Of a DNA stretch of 64,000 nt, positions 35,101-43,122 are shown piece after piece. The position numbers and the translations under genes are program-made. Location: contig JANQQF010000049.1 in NCBI GenBank assembly GCA_028285035.1, positions 1-64,000 of the forward strand, in the 5' to 3' direction. A model generated the notes under the pieces. It was not told the origin of the DNA. It saw only the letters and a list, made by a program, of their open reading frames with translations, and ran no database searches. Numbering within the stretch: position 1 is the first letter of the stretch; every line of letters begins with the position of its first letter. This DNA is from Phycisphaerae bacterium (lineage in GTDB: Bacteria > Chloroflexota > Anaerolineae > 4572-78 > J111).

Positions 35101-35335
35101 AATTCGGCCCCAGCGTTTTTTTTAGGCTTGATAAGGTGTACCGTAAGGAGCCTTTGGCCCGTTTTTGATCAGACTCAGGCCAAAATAGGGTGGCTAAAGC
35201 ATCGCGACGATACACCCCACCCGACACAGCTAAATACGCCAGCAAGGCTAAGGCTTTGCGGGTGTCCAATTCAATGATCTGACCATTGAGTTCTATAGAA
35301 GGTGACCCTAAAAATAAAAGTGTTAGGGAAGCCAA
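32126..35335 (-). CDS. BTAD/AfsR-type regulator with NB-ARC ATPase and TPR repeats
   Basis: A 1069-residue transcription factor. The first 240 residues carry the winged helix (LALLAYLAVSGG...RRDALATLFWPES) and BTAD domain (EAIDLYRGDFLTGF to DELGIQPGAV). An NB-ARC domain follows with Walker A LIGPGGIGKTRLA near 310 and LLLLDNFEHLL near 390. From about 650 to 1000 run TPR-like repeats (ALAYKVMGGIKYLQG, SLCSNNLGYLLYKQ, VRALNYLSQVYTMRD). It ends 41 bp before the RiPP precursor on the same strand, so it is likely the pathway regulator. AT-rich upstream DNA faces a divergent gene. Confidence 0.9.
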   Translation of the reverse strand: MASLTLLFLGSPSIELNGQIIELDTRKALALLAYLAVSGGVYRRDALATLFWPESDQKRAKGSLRYTLSSLKKTLGPNYLTVTRNTVEVSEAADIRLDVTEFRNLTHLGLNQPSTSQLNQSKTKPPLQEAIDLYRGDFLTGFSLPDCPAFDEWQFFEAETLRQTFSEALQSLIVDYEAKQMYEPAMPLARRWIALDPLHEPAHHRLMQLYAQADRPTEALRQYKTCKQIFLDELGIQPGAVITALAEQLQTKTFDTVVTRPTAIPVSEPPKPPVYNLPQVSTSFVNRTRELQDITAQLAQSECRLLTLIGPGGIGKTRLALKATEALHEQASLFNDGVYYADLTPVRLVKFLAMTIAGALDLSFQGEQAPEEQLINYLQSKRTLLLLDNFEHLLDGVSIITDLLSQTTHVKMIVTSRIALDLPEEWLFPVPGLVVPDKLYSGDQTEYDSVQLFAQRARQVSPQFSLKKERATVFEICWLVNGLPLGIELAAAWVRTLSLSQIAQEITKNLDFLSTLKRTPSERHRSLRAVFEYSWGLLTQTEQQVLAQLSVFRGGFTAEALLAVTGATFFDLHRLVNQSLVQRLGDNRYTIHELLRQFAAEKLDESSISKEDVQNRHADYYGQFLQQQEPLFDSDQEMQAIAQLKMDIQNIRAGWHWSASQQNKATLFRYIDCLHTFYEIVAWYQEGREVFDFAISHLTDTSQLPSIVELENDFIFGKLMVRQAEFCYDIGQTELALQLVDQGMVILNHHQDQSELALAYKVMGGIKYLQGLYPEAKALLLQSIEIAPKNTAIGKIANRHLFLGAVAYSLGDYAEAKQWQQSSLAMYQDIKKLWGVGHALRWLGMTSEVIGEYQAAETYYQDSMTIFETINNPIGISLCSNNLGYLLYKQQNYLLATTYYQQSLMIHQEYNNQIGTVRALNYLSQVYTMRDDYDKAKSYLKDALEMSLNIKSTPFILHSLLSLTTFLIEEQTLLDQIDLVSEPNHIDHKLKQIFDLLTIVINHPASQQEIRDQAEVQLTEIVSRLPSSVVHVLQQGVRYQDVEAMIAALIPPNNQALHLLKGVNIDKKR

Positions 35336-35687
35336 TTATCTACTCCTTAAGTCTTCGCATTTTACTCAGGGGTAAAAATTATCACAAATCTACTATAGTA
35401 TTAGAGATTTTTAAGGAATAAGCTTGTTTATCACTTTTTCTAACGTTTTTTTCGCGAGTTCCTCACGCTGGGTCACTAGACTGTAGCTACTTGTCATCAC
35501 CTATCTATCAACAATGGCTTTTGCTGTGACGCAACCCCGCGTAGAGGGCGTGAGCTTGTCCGGGGCAATGGCACGACATAGGACTGGCCTACATCACGAT
35601 CACTGACATTCTATGTCACATCGGCGGTTCCGCTACGACACGGCGAGAATAAATACAGTATCACTAATAGCATAAGGAGAATGAGTT
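35336..35687. other. Divergent intergenic region with palindrome TGACAT-TCT-ATGTCA
   Basis: 352 bp between the BTAD regulator and the plus-strand small-protein genes. A perfect 6-3-6 palindrome lies at 35604-35618, a possible operator. I find no convincing gene; a 30-codon frame at 35512 lacks a ribosome site. Confidence 0.4.
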
Positions 35688-36080
35688 GTGGCAGTACAAT
35701 TCCAGCAAGATGATATTCTTGCACATATTAACCCGGAAAACTCACTACATAATCAAGCAATAGTAAAAGACGCCTGTCTCACTATTTTTGATTACCATGG
35801 TATTCAACTTCAACTTTGTTATGACATTCAGGGGGACGAAGTCTGTGTTGAAGTGAAAATGTCGGCATTGGGCCGTAGCATTGAACTCGGTCACGCTTGT
35901 TTAACCAAAAAGGACTCCTCAGTCACGTTTAGCGGTCATATTGATAGCCTTGCTAAAGCCGAGGTTACCATTTCGCTTGAAACAAACCCACTGGGCCTTT
36001 GTTTCCAAGCCAAAGCGTGCTATCACAGTTTTACTGGGTGGCACTGTGGTTCTACGGATAAACATTGCATCCACATTTAA
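35688..36080 (+). CDS. Uncharacterised small beta-rich protein
   Basis: A 130-residue protein of no family I know. It starts with GTG behind a good AAGGAGAATGA site. The sequence alternates hydrophobic and polar residues (LTIFDYHGIQLQLCYDIQGDEVCVEVKMS; SVTFSGHIDSLAKAEVTISLE), typical of a beta-sandwich, and ends in a Cys/His-rich tail FTGWHCGSTDKHCIHI with seven Cys in total. No signal peptide. Being first of three small beta-rich genes divergent from the borosin locus, it may share that regulation. Confidence 0.6.
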   Translation: MAVQFQQDDILAHINPENSLHNQAIVKDACLTIFDYHGIQLQLCYDIQGDEVCVEVKMSALGRSIELGHACLTKKDSSVTFSGHIDSLAKAEVTISLETNPLGLCFQAKACYHSFTGWHCGSTDKHCIHI

Positions 36081-36212
36081 GTGCAAGATAGGTGTAGATT
36101 TCCAAAGTGGGAAATCCCCTTTGAAACACATTATTTACGCTGTAAACAACTTATTGAATTAGACGTAAAATGTTCTCAAGTTGAATCAAATTAAATTTAG
36201 GAGATAAATATA

Positions 36213-36899
36213 ATGTCAACGACATATACAATTAATGTTAGAAACTTACAGCAGGATCCAGTTACGATGTGGCTGTTTCTCGCTGCACCAAAATATTCCA
36301 CCAATCCATCACAAGTATTTCAAAACTCAACGACCTTTTTACAGGTCCCTACGTACAATCCAAACAGTCACCAAATCTTTAAAGCTAGCGTGCAATACTT
36401 ATTAGAAGCTGGACAACAAACTGTACCAGTTGAAATCGGTAATCAAATCATTTCAAACACAACTATAGACGCCTCTTTGGATACAGGCTATTTAGCGAAC
36501 TATAGTAGCCAAATGGGAGGATTTCCTAGTCTTTCGGCAGGGAGCACAACAGTTCCTCCGGCAGCAGACAATATGGTTGTGCAGACAAATACGTTTACAC
36601 CTGTGCAGAGTTATTACAATTCAATGACATTCGGAGTCCAAACAAGCTCAGGTATGACAGGCGTGACTTGGACACCAAGCCCAAATATTGACTACGCGAT
36701 TACACCTACCCTCACATTCTATGTGGCTGTTGGGAGCTATGCGTCCAATGTGTTGGCCGAAATCGATGCTACATCTGCTACCAATGCCGTCCTAAAAACA
36801 GGTTATGGTGGCAGTTTTAATCAGTTCAATAATTCTTGGGTCACCTACGAGGTTGATGGAACCTGGCAAGTACAGGATAAAGAATGGCCTCATAACTAA
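36213..36899 (+). CDS. Uncharacterised beta-rich protein
   Basis: A 228-residue protein with TYTINVRNLQQDPVTMWLFLAAP at the start, a Thr/Val-rich middle (VVQTNTFTPVQSYYNSMTFGVQ) and a closing WVTYEVDGTWQVQ. This style, an opening sentence like INV-N-S followed by repeated beta strands, recurs in unnamed bacterial and fungal proteins that I cannot put in a named family. No cysteine, no signal peptide. AGGAGATAA precedes the ATG. A 9-10 bp hairpin (36925) follows. Confidence 0.6.
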   Translation: MSTTYTINVRNLQQDPVTMWLFLAAPKYSTNPSQVFQNSTTFLQVPTYNPNSHQIFKASVQYLLEAGQQTVPVEIGNQIISNTTIDASLDTGYLANYSSQMGGFPSLSAGSTTVPPAADNMVVQTNTFTPVQSYYNSMTFGVQTSSGMTGVTWTPSPNIDYAITPTLTFYVAVGSYASNVLAEIDATSATNAVLKTGYGGSFNQFNNSWVTYEVDGTWQVQDKEWPHN

Positions 36900-36924
36900 A
36901 ACATTGTTTTGTAAATAGTTGTCG

Positions 36925-36954
36925 CCCTGTCAGGATAGTTTAAACCTGACAGGG
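36925..36954 (+). terminator. Hairpin, possible terminator
   Basis: CCCTGTCAGG and CCTGACAGGG are exact complements over 10 nt, followed by only TTATAT, so termination would be weak. Confidence 0.5.
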
Positions 36955-37025
36955 TTATATGTAATTCGCAAAATTATGTATTAGTAACGTGTCTTGAACA
37001 ATAAATATTTCTACTGGAAAACATT

Positions 37026-37472
37026 ATGGATAATACTTCTGATAAATTTTCTTCTGATGATTTCTCTGTTTATGTCACAATCATGAACCAAAGTCAAAAC
37101 ATTTTCAACATTGTTGCTCAAAATAATAGTTTTGGTACTTTTAATCCTGTAACTTTACCACCACTTATTCAAGCAAAAAACCAGATATTTTTTAGTTTGA
37201 CGGGAACTTTATGGCAAGGGTCAGAGGGGTCAGTGACTTATGAAGTTGGTGAAGGAAAGCGTATCACTTTTGCCTTTCAATGTCCTCCAATTAGTAATAA
37301 CGATCTCTCTATTCCCTTGAATCAGACTAATTTCAAGGTTGATTACTATGGAACAAATCAACCTATCCAATGGAATCCTCATGGGGGAAACTGGGGGGCA
37401 GTAAATAACTTTCCCACGCGGGGGCATCCTTTGTATGCGTTGTTTGTTATCAATAGTGATGTTGCCAGTTAG
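37026..37472 (+). CDS. Aegerolysin-like protein
   Basis: A 148-residue beta-sandwich candidate. It opens with VYVTIMNQSQNIFNIVAQNNSF, continues GTFNPVTLPPLIQA, and contains GSEGSVTYEVGEGKRITFAF followed by QCPP; this succession (N-S-x-F-x-I, then G-T/S-E-G-S-V-T-Y, then a CP motif) fits aegerolysins, small proteins that bind membrane lipids and pair with MACPF pore formers. No MACPF gene is in the window. The neighbouring beta-rich genes may form one functional set. No signal peptide, as usual in this family. Confidence 0.5.
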   Translation: MDNTSDKFSSDDFSVYVTIMNQSQNIFNIVAQNNSFGTFNPVTLPPLIQAKNQIFFSLTGTLWQGSEGSVTYEVGEGKRITFAFQCPPISNNDLSIPLNQTNFKVDYYGTNQPIQWNPHGGNWGAVNNFPTRGHPLYALFVINSDVAS

Positions 37473-37643
37473 AGATTGCCTTAAAAATTCAGCTGAAAGT
37501 AACATGACTTAAGAGAATAATAATACAAGCATAATCCCCACATAATATATCACAAAATTCTCCACAAGTTTGCCACCCGATCAAAACACTGGCAGAATAG
37601 GCAGCGCATCTAACTTGTTAAATTCAGGAGGAGAATAGCAACG

Positions 37644-39653
37644 ATGCTAACATTAGCTGAACAGATTATTTTTGCGCTGGCGGTGATTGCCTCATTAGGA
37701 ATGACATATGTCACCTTTGGGAAGATGTACCGCGTCGTCCTACGCGGTCAAGGCCAACTTAATTTTGACCAATTGCCCCAACGAATGTGGCGTGGTTTTT
37801 TGGCTTTAATCACACAGGGACAAATTGTCCGTCATCGAACCATCACCTCACTCATTCACGTCGGCATTGCCTGGGGGTTTTTGTTCTATTTCTTGGTCAA
37901 TGCGATGGATGTTTTGGAAGGGTATTTCGCTTATCAACTTCCGGGTATGGTCGGCAATATCTATCGTCTTTTGGCAGATGTATTGAGCGTTGTCGTTTTG
38001 GTTGCGATGGCCTACTTCCTCATTCGTCGCTTCGGCTTGAATGATAAAGCCCTGACCTTCCGTGACAATGTTATGGTTCATCCGAAGGTTAAAGAAGGTG
38101 GTGTTCGAAACGACTCTTTGATCGTCGGCCTCTTCATCCTCGCCCACGTTGGCTTCCGATTTTTAAGTGCTACTTTCTTGATTGTTGCCCACGGACCTGA
38201 TGCTTGGCAGCCTTTCGCTAATACACTAGCCACAGTCTTTAGCGGAATGACACCTTTTATGGCCCAGGAAGTTGGCTGGCGAGTTAGCTGGTGGATTGCG
38301 TTGGGCTTGATTTTAGCCTTCCTCCCCTACTTCCCCTACACAAAACACGCTCACCTCTTTGTCGGCCCCTTCAACTTTATGACTCGTCCCGAACGGGTGG
38401 GTATTCGAGCGCAGGATGCCATCGACTTTGAAGATGAGAGCATCGAGCAATTTGGTGTCGCCACCCTAATGGATATGACCCAGACCCAGTTGGTTGATCC
38501 CTTTGCCTGTATTATGTGTAATCGCTGTCAGGAAGTTTGTCCGGCTTATACGACGGGCAAGGAGCTTTCTCCCTCGGCCTTGGAAGTCAACAAACGCTAC
38601 CACATTTGGGATACATTTGATGCCTTGGCCACAGGCGAGGCGGATGAAACCCCGCTACTTGAATACGCCATCAGCGAAAGCGCGGTTTGGGCCTGCACCA
38701 GTTGTGGCGCATGTGTTGATGTCTGCCCGGTCGGCAATGAGCCGATGCTTGATATTCTCGATATGCGTCGTAATCAGGTCTTGATGGAAAGCTCATTCCC
38801 CGCCGAATTGAAAGGCGCCTTCACTGGGATGGAGCGAAATGCCAATCCGTGGCAAATGTCCGAAGATCGAATGGCTTGGGCGGCCTCGCTCGATTTCGAG
38901 GTGCCGACCGTCGAGCAAAACCCCGATTATGAGGTACTCTACTGGGTCGGTTGTGCTGGTGCCTTTGATCCAGGAGCGCAGGAAATCGCTCGTGCCACCG
39001 CCACTGTCTTAAACTCGGCTGGGATCAGTTTCGCTGTACTCGGCAATATGGAAAGCTGTACGGGTGATGTGGCTCGTCGGTCAGGGAACGAATATCTTTT
39101 CTTCGAAATGGCGATGGCCAATATCGAAATTTTGAAAGAGATTGAGGCTGACAAACGTAAAATTGTCGCCAACTGCCCCCACTGTCTACAAACTATTGGT
39201 AAAGAGTATGCTGAGTTTGGTGGAGAGTTTACAACCTTGCATCACACGCAATTGATCACTGAATTGATTGGCAACGGAAAGCTCAAACTCAATGGCAGTA
39301 ACCTCGAAAGCGTCACCTTCCACGATCCTTGCTACCTTGGTCGTCACAATGAAGTTTACGACGATCCCCGTGATGCTCTGGCCAAAGCCGGGGCCACTCT
39401 CCTCGAAATGGGGCGCAATCGCAGCGACTCCTTCTGCTGTGGCGCGGGTGGTGCTCAGTTCTGGAAGGAAGAAGAGCACGGCTCAGAGGCGGTGAATGAG
39501 AATCGTTACGCAGAAGCCAAAGCCACCGGGGCCAAAACTCTAGCCGTTGGTTGCCCCTTCTGTGCTCGAATGATGAACGACGCAAACACGGCTGATGGCT
39601 CATCGATGGAAGTGAAGGATGTGGCTGAGGTTGTGGCTGCGGCGTTAAATTAG
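37644..39653 (+). CDS. Membrane Fe-S heterodisulfide-reductase-like protein (EtfD-like)
   Basis: A 669-residue protein. About 250 residues contain six membrane helices with His residues, NarI-like haem b binding (LIHVGIAWGF, ILAHVGFRF). Two 4Fe-4S motifs follow: CIMCNRCQEVCP near 288 and CTSCGACVDVCP near 351. Two CCG-type domains complete it (VGCAG, NCPHCLQTIGKEY; HDPCYLGRHN, CCGAGG near 597, GCPFCARMM). This layout matches EtfD, which takes electrons from ETF into the quinone pool during fatty-acid oxidation. Three beta-oxidation genes and two acyl-CoA dehydrogenases downstream fit this. AGGAGGAGAAT precedes the ATG. Confidence 0.87.
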   Translation: MLTLAEQIIFALAVIASLGMTYVTFGKMYRVVLRGQGQLNFDQLPQRMWRGFLALITQGQIVRHRTITSLIHVGIAWGFLFYFLVNAMDVLEGYFAYQLPGMVGNIYRLLADVLSVVVLVAMAYFLIRRFGLNDKALTFRDNVMVHPKVKEGGVRNDSLIVGLFILAHVGFRFLSATFLIVAHGPDAWQPFANTLATVFSGMTPFMAQEVGWRVSWWIALGLILAFLPYFPYTKHAHLFVGPFNFMTRPERVGIRAQDAIDFEDESIEQFGVATLMDMTQTQLVDPFACIMCNRCQEVCPAYTTGKELSPSALEVNKRYHIWDTFDALATGEADETPLLEYAISESAVWACTSCGACVDVCPVGNEPMLDILDMRRNQVLMESSFPAELKGAFTGMERNANPWQMSEDRMAWAASLDFEVPTVEQNPDYEVLYWVGCAGAFDPGAQEIARATATVLNSAGISFAVLGNMESCTGDVARRSGNEYLFFEMAMANIEILKEIEADKRKIVANCPHCLQTIGKEYAEFGGEFTTLHHTQLITELIGNGKLKLNGSNLESVTFHDPCYLGRHNEVYDDPRDALAKAGATLLEMGRNRSDSFCCGAGGAQFWKEEEHGSEAVNENRYAEAKATGAKTLAVGCPFCARMMNDANTADGSSMEVKDVAEVVAAALN

Positions 39654-39763
39654 GTCGCTCACCACGTTTTCTAACAGATCAAAGCACGGATAGGAAAAGC
39701 ATTGTTTCCCAATTGTTTTCCCTATCCGTCTTTCATTATCCAATCAAGTTGTAGGAGATACCA

Positions 39764-40813
39764 ATGCCGTTAAAAACTACAACAATTGGGGCCTTCCCCA
39801 AGCCTGATTATGTACCAACCCCAGACTGGTTTGCCAGTACAACTGATATGGCAAACCCAACCAAAGCCTATCAAGCTTATCTCAATAACTTACCTTCGGA
39901 CATTGAACAAACTCTGGATCGGGCCACCCAAGCGGTCGTGAAAACCCAAGTTGATCTAGGCATTGACATTCCAACCGATGGTGAGGTACGGCGCGAAAAT
40001 TATATCTACTACCAATGCCGTGAGTTTTCAGGATTCGATTTTAAAGATTTAACCAAAGTCTCACTGCGAAATGGGGTGTGGCAGGCGGAAGTTCCAACTG
40101 TGGTGGGGGACATCAAGGCGGGTCGTCCTTTATTACCCCGCGACTATCAAGTCGCTCAGGCCGCGACCACTAACCCAGTCAAAATAACGCTCCCTGGTCC
40201 ACTCACAATTATGGGCAGTACGGCAGATAACTACTACAATGACCCCGTTGCTTTAGGAGTAGATTTAGCCAAAGCGCTCAATCAGGAGGTATTAGCTTTG
40301 GTTGAGGCTGGGTGTACCTGGATTCAGATCGATGAGCCCGTCTTTGCCCGCAACCCACAACAGGCCCTCACTTATGGATTTGATCATCTCGAACAATGTT
40401 TTGCCTCCGTACCTGATGACGTTAACAAAGTCATTCATATTTGTTGTGGATATCCCAATGCATTGGATGATCACGACTATGAAAAGGCTGATCGTAACGC
40501 CTATTTTGAATTGGCCCAAGCCTTGGATGACTCATCAATCAATGTTGTCTCTCTTGAAGATGCTCATGCTCACAACGATCTTAATTTACTTACACATTTT
40601 ACAAAAACATCCGTAATTTGGGGTTCTGTTACCATCGCCAGTTCAAAAATTGAGTCGGTTGAGATAATCAGGCAAAGGCTGGATGAAACGTTGAAATACA
40701 TTGATGCTGATCGATTAATAGTTGGTCCAGATTGTGGTCTTGGCTTTTTAACGGATGAATTAATGCAGACGAAACTGAAGAATATGGTTGAGGCCGCTCG
40801 TCAGGTTGGATAA
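39764..40813 (+). CDS. Core-type cobalamin-independent methionine synthase-like protein
   Basis: A 349-residue TIM-barrel protein corresponding to the catalytic half of MetE; the N-terminal folate-binding half is absent. Zinc ligands are kept: HICCGYP (His, Cys), LEDAHAH (Glu) and VGPDCGLGF (Cys). Folate-independent core enzymes take the methyl group from a corrinoid protein or another donor, so the lone corrinoid protein at 8.8 kb is a conceivable partner, though they are 30 kb apart. An alternative is a thiol methyltransferase for another substrate. GGAGATACC precedes the ATG. Confidence 0.85.
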   Translation: MPLKTTTIGAFPKPDYVPTPDWFASTTDMANPTKAYQAYLNNLPSDIEQTLDRATQAVVKTQVDLGIDIPTDGEVRRENYIYYQCREFSGFDFKDLTKVSLRNGVWQAEVPTVVGDIKAGRPLLPRDYQVAQAATTNPVKITLPGPLTIMGSTADNYYNDPVALGVDLAKALNQEVLALVEAGCTWIQIDEPVFARNPQQALTYGFDHLEQCFASVPDDVNKVIHICCGYPNALDDHDYEKADRNAYFELAQALDDSSINVVSLEDAHAHNDLNLLTHFTKTSVIWGSVTIASSKIESVEIIRQRLDETLKYIDADRLIVGPDCGLGFLTDELMQTKLKNMVEAARQVG

Positions 40814-40878
40814 TTGCGCAGAAACCTGATCTCAAGAAAATCATTGGATAAGCCCTCACTGAAACAAATGGTAACCCC

Positions 40879-41397
40879 ATGCTGCATCGAAGTACACTCA
40901 TTATTACAATTCTAACATTCATCACTTTATGTTGTTGTACTTGGGAAGGGTTTGTGAAGGGAACATTTGAACTGTTAACCATATCTGAATCCGTTTCGAT
41001 TGAGGATTCTTTACTCCTTATGTTTGAAGAATCCAAACCTATCCCTCCCGAAATAAAAAATTTTCAGGGGATTCGTATCGAAATACCTGGCTTCTCAAGC
41101 TATTACCTTCGTTACAACAGTAACAAGTGGTTTATCATAAACATGGTCAATTCATTACCATATCAGAAATCTATCGAGCTTCCACCAGATGTTGATTGTG
41201 AGAAATCTGACGGATTTGAGGCCGCCACATTCACTCCACAGTATACGGATGTATTAAATGATACAACTTTCTGGCAACCCGAAGAAATAGACAACAAGGA
41301 ATACTATTCTTGTTTCAAATTTCCCTGGAAACATACCCTGATGTTCGATAGAACAAGTGACACTGTTTACCATGTCATCGAGGAAATCAGGGAATAG
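40879..41397 (+). CDS. Uncharacterised lipoprotein
   Basis: A 172-residue protein with a hydrophobic N-terminus STLIITILTFITL and a Cys run CCC starting at residue 18, which suits a lipobox. The rest is acidic and aromatic, with no known motif; DSLLLMFEESKPIPPEIKNFQGIRIEIPGF could be a short strand-helix unit. I do not recognise it. It stands between the MetE-like gene and an acyl-CoA dehydrogenase; no ribosome site is obvious. Confidence 0.6.
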   Translation: MLHRSTLIITILTFITLCCCTWEGFVKGTFELLTISESVSIEDSLLLMFEESKPIPPEIKNFQGIRIEIPGFSSYYLRYNSNKWFIINMVNSLPYQKSIELPPDVDCEKSDGFEAATFTPQYTDVLNDTTFWQPEEIDNKEYYSCFKFPWKHTLMFDRTSDTVYHVIEEIRE

Positions 41398-41451
41398 CTA
41401 AAAAGAAGATATTGTTATGTCAGCTTTCAAACAAAGTGAAGGAGAAAAATT

Positions 41452-42645
41452 ATGGATTTTACAATTGCCCCTGAATTACTTGAGCTAAAAAATAAAACGC
41501 GCGCCTTAATCGATGACGTTGTGATCCCTTATGAGGCAGACGTTCCACACGACCCCAAGGGCTGGCAGGAGATGCGCCTCGCGATGCAAGCTAAAGCGCG
41601 AGAAATGGGCGTGTATCTCCCGCAACTTAGCCCAGAATGGGGCGGTTTAGGTCTCAATTGGCGTGAGTGTTCAGTAATTTTTGAGGAAGCGGGTCGAAGT
41701 CTGTTAGGACCACACGCGCTCAATTGCTCGGCCCCTGATGAAGGCAACATGCACCTCCTAGAGGCCGTGGCTACGCCTGAGCAAAAGGAAAAATATTTGC
41801 GTCCCCTCTCGGCGGGGGAGGTCCGTTCCTGTTTCAGTATGACCGAGCCAGCCCCTGGCGCTGGGTCCGACCCCTCCCTTCTACAAACCTATGCCGAGAA
41901 ACGGGGCGACAAATGGGTGATCAACGGGAAAAAGTGGTTCATCACTGGAGCGATGGGGGCGGCCTTCACAATTGCGATGGCCCGCACGGATGAGGTAAAA
42001 GGTCGCCACGGGGCCACGATGTTTCTGGTCGACGCTGATAACCCAGGCTTCCGTATCAATCGCAAAATTGGTACGATGGATGAGTGGGTGCCGGGCGGAC
42101 ACTGTGAGGTTGAGTTTGTCGATTGCGAGGTCAGTGAGGCTGATGTTTTGGGCGAAATCAATCGAGGTTTTGAGTACGCCCAAGTTCGGCTCGGTCCAGC
42201 TCGTCTCACCCACTGTATGCGCTGGACCGGAGCAGCTCGCCGCACCATTGAGTATGCCACCCGCCACGTGCTGACTCGCGAATCGTTCCGCAAAACCCTG
42301 TCCGAACAACAAGGCGTCCAGTGGCAGATTGCCGACTCCGAAATCGAACTGCACGCTGGCCGGATGATGATCCAACACGCGGCTTGGATGTTAGATCAGG
42401 GAGAGCCTGCTCGTCACGAAACAAGCATGACCAAGGTCTTTGTTTCCGAAACCGTCTGGCGGGTGATGGACCGGGCTGTACAAATGATGGGTGCGTTGGG
42501 CATCGCCGAGGACACCCCTGTCTCCCAAATGTACCGCGATATGCGTCCCTTCCGCATCTACGATGGCCCTTCCGAGGTGCACCGCCTCAGTATCGCTCGC
42601 CGGTTGCTGCGGCGAGCGGCGGCTGAGATTGAGAGTGAGGGGTAG
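41452..42645 (+). CDS. Acyl-CoA dehydrogenase (ACAD10/11-like clade)
   Basis: A 397-residue FAD enzyme introducing the first double bond in acyl-CoA breakdown. It shows CFSMTEPAPGAGSDPS near 128-143, WVINGKKWFITGA near 155, and the C-terminal IYDGPSEVHRLSIARRLL. Common family members have a catalytic Glu in YEGT there; here Asp stands in YDGP, as in ACAD10/11-type proteins, so the substrate may be a branched or hydroxylated acyl-CoA. AAGGAGAAAAAT precedes the ATG. It is separate from the TetR-controlled fatty-acid set. Confidence 0.9.
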   Translation: MDFTIAPELLELKNKTRALIDDVVIPYEADVPHDPKGWQEMRLAMQAKAREMGVYLPQLSPEWGGLGLNWRECSVIFEEAGRSLLGPHALNCSAPDEGNMHLLEAVATPEQKEKYLRPLSAGEVRSCFSMTEPAPGAGSDPSLLQTYAEKRGDKWVINGKKWFITGAMGAAFTIAMARTDEVKGRHGATMFLVDADNPGFRINRKIGTMDEWVPGGHCEVEFVDCEVSEADVLGEINRGFEYAQVRLGPARLTHCMRWTGAARRTIEYATRHVLTRESFRKTLSEQQGVQWQIADSEIELHAGRMMIQHAAWMLDQGEPARHETSMTKVFVSETVWRVMDRAVQMMGALGIAEDTPVSQMYRDMRPFRIYDGPSEVHRLSIARRLLRRAAAEIESEG

Positions 42646-43045
42646 AGAGTAATTTCAAATCAGGTGTAAGGCAATCGGGCCTAATGGTCGATGAGGAATT
42701 TCCTGCTCATGCCCGATTGCCCAGCTCCTACGTTGTTTTTCAAATCAGACCACCCTTCCAATCTTCCACCCTTCCAGTTGCCCACCACTACCTTCTCCTC
42801 CCTACAAAGCCAAAAAACCACCACAGGTGCATTTCTGTTTGGGGGCACGCCTGCTCCCAACCTTCGCGTGGGACTAAAGCCGTCACGCTATCATAGGTAA
42901 AAGGAGACTAAAGTCCCCTCTCTAGCCTGCTTCAGCGGGCTTCAACCTAACATAGGCCGAGGATTTATTCCCGGCCGAAGCTCGAGCCGAACGTCGGCCC
43001 AATTCTCGCCCCATAACTGAAACGCACCCCAAAACCATCCCCCAC
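42646..43045. repeat. Intergenic stretch with filler repeats
   Basis: GGCAATCGGGC at 42670-42680 is the exact complement of GCCCGATTGCC at 42711-42721 and may end transcription of the dehydrogenase. Further on are CTTCCAATCTTCCACCCTTCC words, shared with other gaps in the window, and GGGACTAAAG/ACTAAAGTCCCC pairs. I see no gene. Confidence 0.6.
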
Positions 43046-43074
43046 TTGACAGTCCAATCAAACCATGATAAACT
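43046..43074 (+). promoter_or_regulatory. Promoter of the LacI-family gene
   Basis: TTGACA, 17 bp, TAAACT. The following operator starts at the end of the -10 box, so repressor binding would block polymerase: autoregulation. Confidence 0.8.
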
Positions 43075-43114
43075 CGGTATCGTTTCCGGTAATGATACCG
43101 GAAACGATACCGAG
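43073..43114. promoter_or_regulatory. 42 bp palindromic operator upstream of the LacI-family gene
   Basis: Perfect arms CTCGGTATCGTTTCCGGTA and TACCGGAAACGATACCGAG surround ATGA. The inner 20 bp (43084-43103) resemble the operator at 44166 except for the four central bases. Confidence 0.85.
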
Positions 43115-43122
43115 GATGGTTT

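Noticed and set aside
35512..35604. 30-codon frame before the small beta-rich genes
   Set aside because: No ribosome site, short and composed of palindromic filler DNA.
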